From assembly GCA_016490735.1 (NCBI GenBank), contig JAEMWC010001359.1:92501-156500 (forward strand): a stretch of DNA of 64,000 nucleotides, in the 5' to 3' direction. The translations under genes and the position numbers were made by a program. The notes under the pieces were generated by a model. The model did not search any database and had not been told where the DNA came from. It was given only the letters and a program-made list of their open reading frames with translations. Positions 22,180 to 32,703 of the stretch are shown piece by piece; within the stretch, counting starts at the first letter, position 1, and each line of letters opens with the position of its first letter. This stretch comes from Pachyseris speciosa. Its lineage: Eukaryota; Cnidaria; Anthozoa; Scleractinia; Pachyseridae.

Positions 22180-23220
22180 TTCGATTAAGAAAACGAGACA
22201 AAAGAGACATTAACTCGGAAATGAGTTTGAAACGTCTTCGTCGTGTGACATTTAATACCAGGCCATAAAAATACAGCGGAGCCAATCAGAATGCAGGAAA
22301 GCCGCTAACATTCTTCGGTCGATTTCAGCAACCTTACCATCATGCACTGCATTAATTGTACAGGCCAGACCTATGTATTTTCTACAGTCGTGTGTGTGCC
22401 AAGAAAGTACAAGTGACTCTTGAGAATTTCCTTGGTATATCACTCGAAAGCACTGTAGCACAAGTATGTTAAACATGGTTTTTAGCTTTTCACTCTACTT
22501 GCATGAATCATGCCATACAAAATCATTGTAAGGTAGTCTATGGATGAAATGCTTAAGAGCGAATGTCGCTAAGGCTTGAGCAAAATTGGAAATGGTCAAA
22601 CAAAACCTTCCTTGATACTTTGTGTGTAGTTAGTCCTTGGGATGAAACTACTCACCGTGGTAATTGTTTGATTTGTAACAAAAACCTGAGCGGAACGTTA
22701 GGGGAGGGGGGGGGGGGGGGGGACGTTTAGGCCTAAAAAGCATTTTTGGGAACATTTTGCACCTTGAAAATTGGAGTTTTGTTAGGAAAATATTTCAAAG
22801 AGCAACTTTACAGACAAAAATCTGCTTATATCATAGCAAACTTTCATCCTTCCTCTCAAGAAATATGTTATCAATTTTTCAGCTTGCCCGCCTGGTGACC
22901 CCTGTGCCTTATCATCTTGAAGGGGGGAAATGGTTTTTTAAAAAGCTGAAAATAAGACATCTTTAAACAAACTTTTCTCTTCCTGGTATTTGGATTTTCT
23001 TCAAAATTAAGACTGGATGTGAATATTTCACTCTTTGTGAATCGTTTGATGCTAAAAACTCCGCGGGCATACCATAATTTTCCGAAGGCAAATCAATTTA
23101 CAATGTATACCTCAGGCAAAATTACGATTTTTCGTACTTTTTATTCACGACTTTCTTTTAAATAATATTATTCAGGCGATTTCACGCAAACTAGAAAACG
23201 GTAAAAAACAAGCAAGGCTG
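22180..23220. other. Gene-free stretch upstream of the receptor exons
   Basis: The signal-peptide exon and promoter of the receptor locus should lie here or beyond, but none could be identified. A G-run occurs near 22703-22722. Nothing else was recognised. Confidence 0.4.
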
Positions 23221-24490
23221 GTTGCACGGCTAGGAATATATCTATATTTAAATCAATATTTCGGGAGGCACAGCCTTCCTTCATCAGGGTGTTACATATT
23301 ATGACCCTAAGATGAAACGACGTTACAATTTAAAAAAAGTAGATGTAACATGATATTATAATAAAGGTAAACAATACAACGTAAAATAAAAAACATTACA
23401 GTTTGAAAATTTGAAAGAAAACGTAACATGAAAACAAAAAGAAAGGTATTATATTTCTTCTTTTCTGTTGATTCCTAACGGTTCAAGAGTTTGACCTCTA
23501 TCAATTAGATATGCTTCTCTGGCTCTTCGTACACCGTCACGATTAGATTTGGACAATTCTAGTGGAATTAGTTGCATGTCAGAAGCGCTGTGACCGTTAG
23601 AGAGAAAATGTTCTGATACTGCAGCGGGTTTAGAGCTGTTGGTTTGTTTGTCGATTGTTCTACGATGTTCGTTGAAACGGTCCTTTAGTCGTCGTTTAGT
23701 TTCGCCTATGTATTGTTTGTGACAGTCATTGCATTGTACCATGTATATGACATTTTTGGAATTACAGTCAATGTGATGTTTGATAAATCTAGTTTCGCCT
23801 GTGGAATGAAAAGTATAGGTTGTAAATCCATCAGTTATGTAGTTGCATGTTAAACAGTTGTGGCCACAGCGAAAGGCACCAAGGGGGTGATTATTTTTAG
23901 CAGGGTTACGTAGTTTAGCACTGACCAATAGATCGTTAAGATTGTTAGAAAGAAACAAGAGGGGCAGCCTTGAAAACGTCAACGTAGCGGAGAGATGAAG
24001 ATAAAATGTTAAAGTGTTTGTGAATAATAGATGATACGGAGCGAATAGCTGGATTGTATGTTATGACAAGGGGTAGACGTGTAGGCTGGTTAGTATCGGA
24101 ATGGCGTTGTTTGGGGGCAAGTGCTTCGGTACGTGAAATGTTGTAAACGCGTTGTATTTCGTTGTTAAATTTAAATTTACTTCCAATTATTCTTTCTCAT
24201 CCATACCCTTTCTGGACGTCAACGTGTCACTGAACAACGGTAAAATCACTACTGATCTTTGCACTAAGGCTACTGACAAACATCTCTACTTGTTGCAATC
24301 CTCTTGCCATCCCAGACACAGCAAAAGAGCTATTCCATGCAGTTTAGCTCTCAGACTTCGACGCATCTGCTCTTCTGACGAAACTTTCGCAATCCGTCTT
24401 AACGAACTTAAGTCTTATCTCAACAAACGTGGGTACAATCTCTCTTTCCTCAACAGCGAAATACAACGCGTTGCTAAAGCGCGGTTATAA
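23221..24490 (-). mobile_element. Penelope-like element, 5'-inverted, with GIY-YIG domain
   Basis: From about 24165 down to 23449 the - strand encodes the PLE linker and GIY-YIG endonuclease: NNLNDLLVSAKLRNPAKNNH, CNYITDG, VIYMVQCNDCHKQYIGETKR, then RFNEHRRTI, AAVSEHFLSNGHS and RRAREAYLIDRGQ, with a full GIY-like YMVQ...YIGETKR core. At about 24165 orientation flips: 24166-24475 on + carries the preceding RT end (FLDVNVSLNNGKITTDLCTK, YLNKRGYNLSFLNSEIQRV). The same EIQRV codons occur at both sides of the flip. This is a 5' inversion. Confidence 0.85.
23244..23300 (-). ncRNA. Candidate hammerhead ribozyme in PLE tail
   Basis: On the - strand: CTGATGA, stem II AGGC-TGT-GCCT with extra CC pairs, then CGAAA and TATT. 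The core is present and the position matches PLE hammerheads. Stem I pairing is weak here and the cleavage triplet is ATT, so activity is uncertain. Confidence 0.5.
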
Positions 24491-24609
24491 CACTAAGAAA
24501 CACAAAGTTATTCCTGGAATTTGCTTCGTCGACAGGCCATGGTGGATGTGCTTGTTTGGAGACTTTAAGCCAAAGATTTGTGATAAAGAAAAGTTAATTA
24601 CTTCGTGTT

Positions 24610-25700
24610 AAATTTTACGGAAGTCCATTGGCAAAAGAAGCCTATTAAACGACCGCGGGTCGTATAACATAATGTCAAACTGTCACAAGGAGGTACATTA
24701 AAATGCAGGTGCACCGTCATAACAGTCAAAAAATATATTTTTATTAGGCTACTGAATATGTCTGCACAAGGATAAGTAACGATGTCATCCCAACAAGCTC
24801 AAAGTTTCCCAAACTTTATAAAGGAAGTGTACCTGATACTAAGACGAAATTAGATCTTTAATGAGCCGCTGTGTCAGTGCTTGGAGTCTAGTCAAGGTAA
24901 CTATGAATAGGATCTTTGTTTTTCATAATTATTTGGAAATTATCTGGACCTTCTCTGTATATCGATGCCGAAAAAGCGCTTAGACTATTTTTATTTTCAA
25001 TTAAATCTGAGCCCTTTAAGCCCTACGGATTGAGATTTCACATTGTTTTATTTTTTAATTAAAGACATCGGCGACACACTTCACCGTTTAGATCAAAATG
25101 TTAAAACGAGATTTAGATCGGTCCTATGATTCGAAAAATAGCGAACTTTTTATCTCTTATTGCTCAGGCTTGTCCGCCAAAATAAACACATGTAAAAATA
25201 CACTTACGAGCATTCTTGAGACAAGCCTAATTTAAACAATCCACAATAATTCAAAGCCGGAAAAACTGCATTTTAACATAAAGATTAAATAAGTTACTTA
25301 CCGTCTTATTCACATTTATAATATAGCTCGCGCATCTTTTCATTGAAAACGAGCGTGCCTTATGAGAGTACAAAGCACGCAGATGACGCCATTTGTCTGC
25401 GCGTGCAGTTTCAAAATCATTACAAATCTGGCATTTTTCACAATTCACAACATAAACTTCTCGATTAAAATATTCCATTCATACCATAGAACTGACGAGA
25501 CGAATTCCAATTGCTGCTTGTTTTAACTGAACGGTTTTAGCCTCCCGTTGAAAACAATTTTTACAACAAGACACTGTGTTGACGCAACATATACGATCAC
25601 TGACGCCATTCCGCGCGCGCAAGCTGAGAATAAAATTTGCTCAGTTTTCTCACAAATTGAAATGAATTTAGCTACAAATGTGGGAAAAACTATATTATAA
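24610..25700. other. Gene-free stretch
   Basis: No gene, RNA or clear repeat was recognised. Confidence 0.4.
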
Positions 25701-25890
25701 AACAAATAAAAAAGCCTTAACCGTGCTTTGTTCTGTTATAAGGCACGCAAGGAAGTGACGAGAGCACGAAAGAAGTAGTTAAAAGCACTCGCCTGCGGCT
25801 CGTGCTTCTTCCTACTTCTTTCGTGCTCTCGTCACTTCCTTGCGTGCCTTATAACAGAACAAAGCACGGTTAAGGCTTTTTTATTTGTTA
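25700..25890. repeat. Near-perfect hairpin repeat
   Basis: Left arm AACAAATAAAAAAGCCTTAA onward and right arm ending TTAAGGCTTTTTTATTTGTT are almost perfect inverse copies over more than 80 bp, with a short loop containing CTCGCCTGCGGCTCGTG. A fold-back MITE is likely. Confidence 0.78.
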
Positions 25891-26436
25891 AATACAGCGT
25901 ATACTTAAGTTGTAGTGTACAAATGTTTGGATGCAATAAAATTTTGTTAGCAAATAAGGCCAGATAATATGTAACAAAACGTTTACGAACAACTTAAAAT
26001 CGTCCTTTCAGTAATTTGTTGCCTTTAACATCTCCACACGTAGAAGAGCGGAAGTTAACTGAGTTAGTCCGGCTTCAGCCACCAATATTTTATTCATTTA
26101 AGTTATACACCTGTGGCATTGACTAAAAATACATTATCAATACATACAGGGCTGTCACTAATTTTTGAGTTAGGTGGAGACGTGCAAAAAGTAGCCGGGG
26201 AATCCAGCTGTTGTTATATAGTCAATAGAGGACTTCGCGCTTGTTGGGGGATCATGGGTAATGGTAACAAAAACAAGATGGCGGCCGCATGGAAGCCGGT
26301 AATGCTCGCGAAAGTGAACTTTGTGGAATTGTTTGCGGCTTTTCACTTGGAAAAGGAAAACTGGCATCAAGAATAGTTCTTTGGAGAGCATTGGTGATTA
26401 TTCTGACATTTAACAGCCATTCATATTCATCTTGTA

Positions 26437-27560
26437 GTGTATTGTCAAAGTCATGCCACATTATCGCTGCCTACATTTTCCTCTCATGCTCCAACGCTTT
26501 ACCTAATTGCCAGTGATAGGTCTAAACACTCACCAAGGAAAAGGAAAGTTGTAACGCGTAACGACAATGGATACTCTCCTTCAAATGCACCCGAGAAGCG
26601 CTTACGCTTTCAAGAAGCACAGGTGCAGTGTAATATCAGCTTTACTTTTGAACAGCTTACGAGGGAATATGACGTCCGATTTTACACTGGATTGCCCTCT
26701 TCAAGTGCTTTTCGATTGCTTTTCGAACAGTTGTCAGCAAAAGCCAGGGAAATGCATTATTGGACAGGTGAAAAACATGCCCAAACTTCACACATTATGG
26801 CATCGAAGGTGATTAGAACAGCGAGAGCTTTAACTTTGGAGCAAGAATTGTTTTTGTGCCTCATCAGGTTGAGGCAAGGCTTTCCAGTGCAAGACCTTGC
26901 ATTTCGTTTTTCAGTCTCGGAAAGCACAGTATCTTCCATCTTTACTACTTGGGTGAAGTTCATGTGTAAAGAATTACAATGGCTTATTTTGTGGCCTGAC
27001 AGGTCTATAATACAGAGGAATATGTCAGACATGTTTCTCAAGTATTATCCTAAATGCTGTGTGATCATTGATTGCACCGAAGTTTACATAGAAACACCGT
27101 CTAGCTTAGAAATAGCTGCAATGTGTTGGTCAAATTATAAGCAACATTATACTGTTAAATTTTTGATTGGCATTACCCCCAATGGTGCTGTATCATTTGC
27201 ATCTCCCGTCTATGGTGGAAGGGCTAGTTATGCGTTTATTGTCAAAGACTGCAGGTTTTTAAATTCCCTCCAGCCTTATGATGAAGTAATGGCTGACCGG
27301 GGTTTTAAAATTTACGACTTACTTTCATTTCATTAATGCTTTCTGACCATTCCTCCTTCTAAACACACAAACTTGCAAATGTACCCAAAGAGGTTAAAAC
27401 AACATCAAGGATTGCCAATGTCCGAATTTATGTTGAGCAAGCAATTAAAAGAATTAAACACTTCCTTATTCTTAAAAGGGAACTTCCCATCAGCTTATTG
27501 CCACTTATAGATGATATTGTTATTGTTTGCTCTTCCCCTAGCAACCTGAATGAACCCTTA
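26437..27560 (+). pseudogene. ISL2EU DDE transposase, disrupted
   Basis: The frame shows a helix-turn-helix stretch (LRQGFPVQDLAFRFSVSEST), then the DDE_Tnp_4-type nuclease: first Asp in CCVIIDCTEVYIETP, the region KFLIGITPNGAVSFASPVYG and second Asp in DEVMADRGFKI. A stop follows at 27334. The catalytic Glu is found further on in another frame (RIANVRIYVEQAIKRIKHF, near 27412-27470), so at least one stop and one frame change separate the active-site residues. No complete THAP zinc finger was seen at the N terminus. Confidence 0.82.
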
Positions 27561-27564
27561 TCCC

Positions 27565-29492
27565 TGCACTCAGTAGGAATTCAGTTCAGTTAGCCCTCGA
27601 GAAACTAAATATTAGAAAGGCCTGTGGTTATGACTCCATATCTCCTAGAATGTTAAGGCTAGCATCAAGTGGCATATCAGATTCCTTAACAAAGCTTTTC
27701 AACGAGTGTATAAGGAAAGGGGAATGGCCTGAAGCATGGAAGAAAGGAGAGTGGAACCCAGTCCACAAAAAGGATGACCGGTTGGATGAAAGAAACTATC
27801 GTCCAATAACATTGCTAAGCACAGTAGATAAAGTTTTCGAGTCTATGATGAGCATACAAGTGAATAATCATTTTGACTCCAAGCTCGATTCCTGCATATC
27901 TGCGTATAGAAAAAAACATAGCTGTGAAACTACTTTGCTCAGACTCACTGAAGATTGGAAGCTGGCTGTGGATTCTAAGCAATTTATTGGAATACTCTCA
28001 ACAGACATGAGTAAAGCATTCGATTCCCTACATCCATCACTCATGATAAATAAACTAAAGGCATATGGCTTCTCAGAGGAATCACTAAGCTTGATGAGAT
28101 CATATTTCTCCAATCGACAAAATAGAGTTAAACTCAATGGAGTCATTAGCAGTTGGAAGGATGCTGTTAGAGGATGCCCTCAAGGGTCATCTTTTGGACC
28201 CCTACTGTGGAACATTTTTCAAAATGATATGACGTATATAGTAAATAATCAGGCAAGCTTGTCAATGTACGCTGATGATCATCAGCTTTATGTAAAGGGG
28301 TATTCAGTTGACTGCGTGGAACAACTTTTAACTAATGGGGGGCACACTATATCAAAATGGTACAAAGATAACTTTTTGAAGGGAAATTATGACAAGTACA
28401 ATTTAATGTTATTAGGTAGGAAGAACAAAAATGAGGACAGTCCATCTATCAGTGTCAAGATTGATGAAACAGGTTATTAAATCATCACCAGACTTGAAGT
28501 TACAAGGAGTAACATTAGATGATGAACTTAGTTTTAGTGCTCACATAAGTGATATATGCAAAAAGGCAAGTAAGAAAGTTGGTGTTTTAGTACGTCTTAG
28601 AAATATGATTCCCAGAGAAGCCAAGTTACAATTATATAAATCGGCAATTTTACCTAACTTAACATATTGTCACATAGTATGGCATTTCTGCAAAGCTTCA
28701 GATGCACGAAAATTAGAAAGAGTACAAGAACGGGCATTACGTGCTATATATAATGATAGGAATGCTACGTACGAGGAACTCTTAGAGAAGGGTAGACTCT
28801 CCAGTCTCGAGAACAGACGGTTACAAGATATACTAATTTTAATGTATAAGGTTAAAAATTCACTAGCTCCAGAGCATGTATGTAATATGTTTTTTCAGCA
28901 AGACAGGCATTATAACTTACGAAGTGATTTTCCTGTTCCTAGATACAATACTGTTAAGTATGGTAAGCACAGTATTAGATATTTAGGCCCACACATATGG
29001 GGCAAGATTAGCCAGGAACTCCGTAGTAAGACCAGTCTTCAGGCTTTCAGGAAAGGGGTGCGTGCTCTCAATGCATCTGGCTTGCTGGACGGTACGTGTG
29101 GCTGCTGTGCGTGCTCATCTTAGATTGGTGGGTACGCATAGTGGCTTCTGCTGTCTGGCAGCCTTGTGTATTGGGGGTATGCTCCCATATCTTCTATTTA
29201 ATTCGTCTAATTTAAATTATCTAGACTTTTTAACTTTTTAAATTTTACATTCATGTTTCGACTACTGCTTACATGTTTGCCCCATATTGTCTGTTTGTTT
29301 GTTTGTTCTATTCGATTGTAATAATTTTATATATTGATGTCATTTTATATATTAATGATATTTTAAGACCACATTTTCAATATTTTTACATATATTTATA
29401 TTCTATTCATTTTATTTATCTATAGTGTCCACAATTAGCTTTTAGTTAAATACCTTGACACTTTAATAAAGTTTATGTATGTATGTATGTAT
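27565..29492 (+). mobile_element. LINE (CR1/L2-like group), 5'-truncated
   Basis: A non-LTR reverse transcriptase is encoded in two frames: 27650-28480 (EWNPVHKKDDRLDERNYRPI, DMSKAFDSL, CPQGSSFGPLLW, SMYADDHQLY with the YADD active site) and 28431-29123 (thumb and C-terminal region, ending HYNLRSDF, IWGKISQELR). A frame change joins them near 28480. The 3' end carries AATAAA and a (TATG)n tail at 29468-29492. It interrupts the ISL2EU transposase near its C terminus (NLNEPLS before, NGRLPYCQDN after). Confidence 0.85.
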
Positions 29493-30073
29493 GTGAACGG
29501 ACGTTTACCCTATTGCCAGGACAACTAATGTGGAACTGTTCTTCCTTAAGAGGGTATAGAAGATTCTCTTGCTTTCCAAAGACTGTGAGCCTTGGTTAGT
29601 TTTGTGTTAAGCCTGATTCTATGTTGCACTTAAATCAGTTAATGTAAGTTTACTCCTGGTCACTCATATTCTGTATCTTGATTGTCTAGACCAGGATTTA
29701 CATGTGTATTCTTTGTACTGTTTTTAAAATAAAACCCGTTGTTGTTACATTTCTTTGACTTTCATGCCTGGGAGAATTTGCAGGTAGGAAGAGAGAGTAT
29801 GTAATCTACAGGGGTTGTGTGCACAACACACAGGAACTGAAGGTTGACCAAGCAAGCAATGATTGTTTAACCCAAGAGAGAACTCTCTCAGCCAAGATGT
29901 TTATTCACTACAAGTAGTTTCAAGTTCCATAATGCAAACACAACACACTTTGAACTCAATTGAAACACCTACTTTCCATTAAGTGACTAAGTGAAACGAC
30001 AGACCAAATATAAAGACAGCATTACTTGTTTCTTGTTTTTGTTCTAGATCATTGTAAGGTACATTGTCTAATC

Positions 30074-30700
30074 TTAGAGACTGTCATTGTTCAGGGCAAG
30101 GTGATTACAAGAACTACAAATAAATGACTGAGGACAAGATTTCTCATCAATCTTCAAACAGCCCCAATGATACCACAGGGAACAAGACTCACCCTGCAAA
30201 CTATTTTCATTACAATTGTCAAACTCCTCAGGTTCTAAACAGAGACTGTCACAAAGGGGCAATAGCAAAGGGGTCTGAGCCCAAGAATTACCCTTTGCAG
30301 ATAAGTCTTGAAAAATATTACAAGGTTTGGAAGAACTTGCTGCCAGAACTCTCTTTCAAAATATATAAGTTCAACAAATGGATCCCCTTTCCCTGTCCAA
30401 ACAACAAAAAACAGTCTCTCTAGGCCTGACATAGCCATCTCCCCTGTAATTTGGGTGTAATATCTGTGCCCTCGTTTTAGCCTAAGCTTTCCTTCATGCA
30501 TTTCCAAATATTTTATCTTATCCCAAACTTCTGAAATAAGTATTCCTCTCACTGAGTAGGGACACTTGTATGCCATGGCAGTTTCACCACAGCAGTCACA
30601 AGAGAAAATGTTGTCGGGGCTTGCCCCCCAAAAAGGGTGAGACTTTGAAACAAATAAGCCACAGGAATACAATTTTCCATTTCATTTCTCCGGTGGAAAG
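30074..30700 (-). pseudogene. YqaJ recombinase-like exonuclease with C-terminal PHD-like finger
   Basis: On the - strand: GLFVSKSHPFWGASPDNIFS, CDCCGETAMAYKCPYSVRG, HRYYTQITGEMAMSGLERLF and FVVWTGKGDPFVELIYF. This order (GASPD, then xxKCPYS, then YYTQIxGxMxxSG) is the YqaJ/lambda exonuclease fold with its metal-binding Asp and the Lys of the ExK motif. The Glu of that ExK motif appears replaced (AYKC). Downstream, after a frame change, CSLWYHWGCL and FICSSC form a PHD-type zinc finger. Upstream coding sequence is missing. The frame belongs to the ISL2EU element. Confidence 0.75.
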
Positions 30701-31316
30701 ATCAAGGAAATCCTCCAAGTGTTTTGCCATGATCGCATATGCAGCGTTCCCCGCGGACATTCCACGTTGTAGTAGATGAAAGCTCCTTTCTGTACTTTTT
30801 AATGTCAGAATAATTACGAATGTTCTCCAAAGAATCATTTTTCGATGTCAATTTTCCTTTTCACGAGCGAAAAGCCGCAAACAATTTCAAAACAGATTAG
30901 TTTCGCGAGCACTACCGGCTTACACGCGGCCGCCATCTTGTTTATGTTTGCCCTGATTACCCATGATCCCCCAACAAGCGCGAAGTCCTCTATATGCTGT
31001 TTTTCTATGAAATATAATTTAAAAAATATTAATCTGTAATATTTATACTAAAACATACATGATAAAACCTTGGATAAAAAATAACACCTGGTCAAGATGT
31101 TATTATTACTAATTTGATAATCTATAAGCCTTCTTACATTTTGAAAAAATTTGGTAATGTTGTTTCCGTTACTTAAATCATGCCACTTTGTAAGCTCTTG
31201 GAAACAGCATTCAGCCTCATGTATAAATTTTGCCAAACCAATATATATTGACCAGTATACACATCAATATAAAGCAAGCATTGGAATCCCAAATACGACA
31301 ATGAAAGAATTCATAC

Positions 31317-31772
31317 TAACATAACATCATCCAATTCTGCGTCGGTTAGAGAACTGTGGTTTTCAAAGTGGAGTTGATATTCAATGATGTGTCGTCGGAT
31401 TGTCTTGGTAGACACACAGAAAAGTCGAGCAATTTGTTCAGGAGTAAAATTGTTCTCAAGGTATTGTTCCAGAAGTTCTTTAGGAATATCTATACTGGGA
31501 CGACTCCTGCATCCTGTACACTTGAACAACTGCCTTTGTAATGAGTTGTCATAACCACCAAGAACAAAAAACATTTGACGAGCTCTTTGCAACAAACACT
31601 CCAGCTGTGGGGGGATGTTAAACAACGAAGATGCACGTGCTAGAATATACAAAACTCTGTCAAGGTGTGTTACAAGATATCCAATTCCATTTTCACTTTC
31701 ATGAAAACGATCATTTACTCGATTCAAGACCAATTCAATGCTATGGCGTAGGTAGCTCTTCAAAGAATCCAT
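31317..31772 (-). CDS. Exon with helix-turn-helix, transposase/integrase-like N terminus
   Basis: A single open exon from ATG (31772) to donor GTATGA. It encodes MDSLKSYLRHSIELVL, a middle segment (PPQLECLLQRARQMFFVLGG), then SIDIPKELLEQYLENNFTPE and QIARLFCVSTKTIRRHIIEY, a clear helix-turn-helix. The layout resembles the N terminus of integrase-core (rve) proteins found in many animal genomes, where a catalytic domain follows. The next exon was not identified with confidence; a frame at 31048-31236 is uncertain. It could be a mobile-element or host-domesticated gene. Confidence 0.5.
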
Positions 31773-31879
31773 TTCAGTTGGCAGAGAGCAAACAAATTAT
31801 TATTCTGGATAAATACGTCATGTATCACTGCATGGAATCAAGTAACACTTCATGTATTATCAGTCGAATTATAGCCTCT

Positions 31880-32125
31880 CTGAGTAGACGAGTCGAAACG
31901 ATGAAACGCCATAACGAAACGATGAAACGACATGACGAAACGACGAAACGGCAAAACGACAAACGACGACGAGCCGATGTGCTCAGTGATGAGTCGAACT
32001 CGGAAAACGACGAGTCGAAAAGGCCAGCCGACGAGTCGAACTGGCAATGCGATGAGTCGAACTGGCGGTACGACGAGTCGAACTCGGAAAACAACGACTC
32101 GACTAGAAGAATCGGTGTGCGGAAA
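31880..32125. repeat. Compound degenerate tandem repeats
   Basis: First part: repeats of about 18 bp around (A)CGAAACGATGAAACGCCAT. Second part: repeats of about 24 bp around GATGAGTCGAACTCGGAAAA. The two motif families adjoin and grade into each other. Confidence 0.65.
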
Positions 32126-32193
32126 CGATGAAACGCCATAACGAAACGACGAATCGAACATTTTGTCCACAATCTACCTTCATACATAACACG

Positions 32194-32348
32194 AGCGTGC
32201 AACAAGCAGCCCCTGCCATTACGACCACGAGGCAACAGGCAAACTAAGGGCCTGTTCACATGGAGGTGTGGGACCCTGAGAAGGTGATGTCCCCGTCCTA
32301 CCCGTGGTAAAAAAAAGCTAGCTAGGCTTCACATGCAACCCCGGGGCG
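32194..32348. repeat. Left arm of a 4.5-kb-spaced inverted repeat
   Basis: It runs from AGCGTGCAACAAGCAGCCCC through a partial GGGCCTGTTCACATGG-family MITE end. The inverse copy is 36562-36716. The match extends about 58 bp beyond the MITE end, so it is not explained by two independent MITE insertions. Confidence 0.65.
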
Positions 32349-32703
32349 CTGGGGTGTGACATGGCGCCTGAAACCGTGATAAGACCTATAGACTTGCCCA
32401 GACTTGGCCGCTCCGTAAATTAAGTATTGAGGAAATTATTTGCTGAATGTGGCCAAAGGGTAGCTGACAAAACGAAGACCCCGAAAAAGTGAAGACGGAA
32501 GATCTAAGACCCATAACACGAAAGCGAAAAAACGAAAACGAAGACCCCAAAAAACGAACTAGAAGACCCATAACACGAAAGCGAAGACCCCCAAAGAACG
32601 AAAACGAAGATCCCAATAGCTTGTGTGAAAACGTAACATGTCAAATCATATCTATCAGACCCATATTACTGCACATATATATCAAAATATTTTAATTTAA
32701 AGA

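Larger units (their letters stand above)
26227..30991 (+). mobile_element. ISL2EU-type DNA transposon with nested LINE
   Basis: Long terminal inverted repeats begin AGAGGACTTCGCGCTTGTTG and continue for over 150 bp including AACAAGATGGCGGCCGC and TTGTTTGCGGCTTTTC. Both outer edges are flanked by AT, the 2-bp duplication associated with this group. Inside are a DDE transposase on + (26437-27560) and, on -, a YqaJ exonuclease-like frame with a PHD-like finger (30074-30700). This two-protein arrangement is characteristic of ISL2EU. A LINE has inserted at about 27565-29492, so the original element was about 2.8 kb. Confidence 0.82.

Noticed and set aside
31960..32010. A hammerhead core (GTGATGAGTC near GAAA)
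   Set aside because: CTGATGA is not present and no stems pair; the resemblance comes from the tandem repeat.
31825..32259. A - strand frame rich in FDSS repeats as a serine-rich protein
   Set aside because: It arises from the short tandem DNA repeats; several frames on both strands are open for the same reason.
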